Below, piece after piece: positions 6,023 through 6,595 of a stretch of 6,595 nt of DNA (the first letter of the stretch is position 1; the number at the start of each line of letters is the position of its first letter). Source of the DNA: Anaerolineales bacterium (GTDB lineage Bacteria; Chloroflexota; Anaerolineae; Anaerolineales; E44-bin32); contig JAGLGG010000075.1 of the NCBI GenBank assembly GCA_023144145.1, forward strand, positions 1 through 6,595, given 5' to 3'. A program made the translations under genes and the position numbers. Below the pieces are notes generated by a model, which was given only the letters and a program-made list of their open reading frames with translations, had not been told where the DNA came from and did not search any database.

Positions 6023-6051
6023 ATTATACAGTGAGTGGTTGTTTTGATGAA
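6023..6051 (-). promoter_or_regulatory. Promoter of the PH-like gene, probably leaderless
   Basis: Minus strand: TATAAT at 6028-6023 and TTCATC (3 of 6 matches) at 6051-6046 with a 17-nt spacer. The -10 box ends 8 nt before ATG 6014, and the gap GCTTCCCG holds no ribosome binding site. Confidence 0.5.
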
Positions 6052-6145
6052 ATTTAGAGCCTGATGATTTCAAGAAGGTGATTGGTTCTCCAAGGTATAT
6101 ACTTACGAGGTTGAAGAGTCTGAATAGATCGATTTCTGATTTGGG

Positions 6146-6174
6146 TTGAAGCCGCTATTTTGATAGCGTATAAT
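6146..6174 (+). promoter_or_regulatory. alaS promoter
   Basis: TTGAAG (6146-6151), a 17-nt spacer, then a perfect TATAAT (6169-6174). The start point should be near 6181, giving a leader of about 95 nt before alaS. The best-formed promoter in the window. Confidence 0.7.
6153..6168. repeat. Dyad in the alaS promoter spacer
   Basis: CGCTAT-TTTG-ATAGCG, a perfect 6-bp inverted repeat filling the spacer between -35 and -10 and abutting the -10 box. A further CTATC at 6178-6182 can pair with GATAG at 6162-6166. The position suits a repressor operator; no regulator gene is adjacent to support this. Confidence 0.4.
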
Positions 6175-6276
6175 CGCCTATCAAGAGTAAGAAGGCACAG
6201 GTTCTTTGATTATGTGTTAATAATTGGAGAGCCTTTCATTAGCACCACGACTTGACACGTGTTACAAGGAGGATCA

Positions 6277-6595
6277 ATGACATCCAAAAAACCGGATGCT
6301 ACATTGAAGTGGACGGGCGATAAGGTCCGCCAGTCATATATCGATTTCTTCGCTCAAAAGGGGCATAAGATTGTCTCATCATCTTCACTCGTCCCTGGAG
6401 ATGATCCAACTTTGCTATTTACCAATGCTGGCATGGTCCAATTCAAGGATATGTTTCTGGGAACCGGAGTACGTGATTATTCTCGTGCGGTCGATTCGCA
6501 GAAGTGTATGAGGGTTGCTGGAAAGCATAATGATCTTGAGGATGTCGGCAGAGATGAGACCCACCACACCTTCTTTGAAATGCTCGGAAATTGGT
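6277..6595 (+). CDS. alaS: Alanyl-tRNA synthetase, N-terminal part (runs off right edge)
   Basis: The first 106 residues of AlaRS, open to the window end. It charges tRNA-Ala. Visible class II catalytic-domain marks are VRQSYIDFFAQKGH at 17-30, SSSLVPGDDPTLLFTNAGM at 35-53, QFKDMFLG at 55-62, and motif 2 region HNDLEDVGRDETHHTFFEMLGNW at 84-106. The motif 2 segment has DETHHTFFE where E. coli has ARHHTFFE, and GNW instead of GNF; this variant is also found in eukaryotic cytosolic and some bacterial AlaRS, so it is not a defect. ATG 6277 follows AGGAGG (6267-6272) by 4 nt. An ordinary sigma-70-type promoter lies about 100 nt upstream. No T-box elements (no UGGNACC core) are seen in the 95-nt leader. 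Confidence 0.97.
   Translation, partial: MTSKKPDATLKWTGDKVRQSYIDFFAQKGHKIVSSSSLVPGDDPTLLFTNAGMVQFKDMFLGTGVRDYSRAVDSQKCMRVAGKHNDLEDVGRDETHHTFFEMLGNW

Noticed and set aside
6252..6262. TTGACA hexamer and ACACGTGT palindrome just before alaS
   Set aside because: No -10 box follows at 16-18 nt, and the palindrome is short; the TTGAAG/TATAAT promoter further up explains alaS.
1..6595. tRNA, CRISPR, insertion sequence or prophage signals
   Set aside because: No cloverleaf, no regular direct repeats and no transposase or phage-like proteins were seen in any intergenic stretch or frame.

Overview
The window reads as bacterial chromosome of moderate GC content: six protein genes are well supported, with short intergenic gaps and no mobile element, CRISPR array, rRNA or tRNA. 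The lineage is inferred. Paired DUF3662+FHA proteins, an archease-rtcB operon, a KMSKS-type TyrRS, an AlaRS with the 'GRDxxHHTFFEMLGNW' motif and promoters lying almost on start codons would suit Chloroflexota (Anaerolineae-like). No marker gene here proves it.

Layout. 1-1853 (minus): two tandem paralogues, each an FhaA-type N-terminal domain (DUF3662) followed by a phosphothreonine-binding FHA domain; the downstream one runs off the left edge. The 254-bp gap between them (763-1016) holds a -10 box, a cluster of three GATCACG half-sites and a small hairpin. 1854-1967: divergent intergenic region. 1968-3864 (plus): archease then the RNA ligase RtcB, 10 bp apart, an RNA ligation/repair operon, with a weak terminator after it. 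3973-5208 (minus): tyrosyl-tRNA synthetase, convergent with rtcB. 5209-5474: the tyrS upstream region, with a strong intrinsic terminator 31 bp before the tyrS start and, before that, a small Tyr-containing ORF. 5475-6014 (minus): a two-TM protein with a probable PH-like domain. 6015-6276: divergent promoter region. 6277-6595 (plus): 5' end of alaS.

Functions. The FHA pair belongs to Ser/Thr phospho-signalling. Archease and RtcB act together, archease being the activator that lets RtcB turn over. tyrS and alaS are translation housekeeping genes.

Most interesting. (1) The tyrS leader can be drawn as a terminator/antiterminator switch: the 3' arm of the terminator (GCCACGC) is repeated upstream inside a short ORF, after UAU-AUC-UAU codons and a 7-bp hairpin. 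This fits leader-peptide attenuation responding to tyrosine, but is unproven. (2) Several -10 boxes lie 6-8 nt before a start codon with no Shine-Dalgarno sequence, implying leaderless mRNAs, whereas rtcB, tyrS and alaS have clear ribosome binding sites. No clear-cut novel multigene system is visible.
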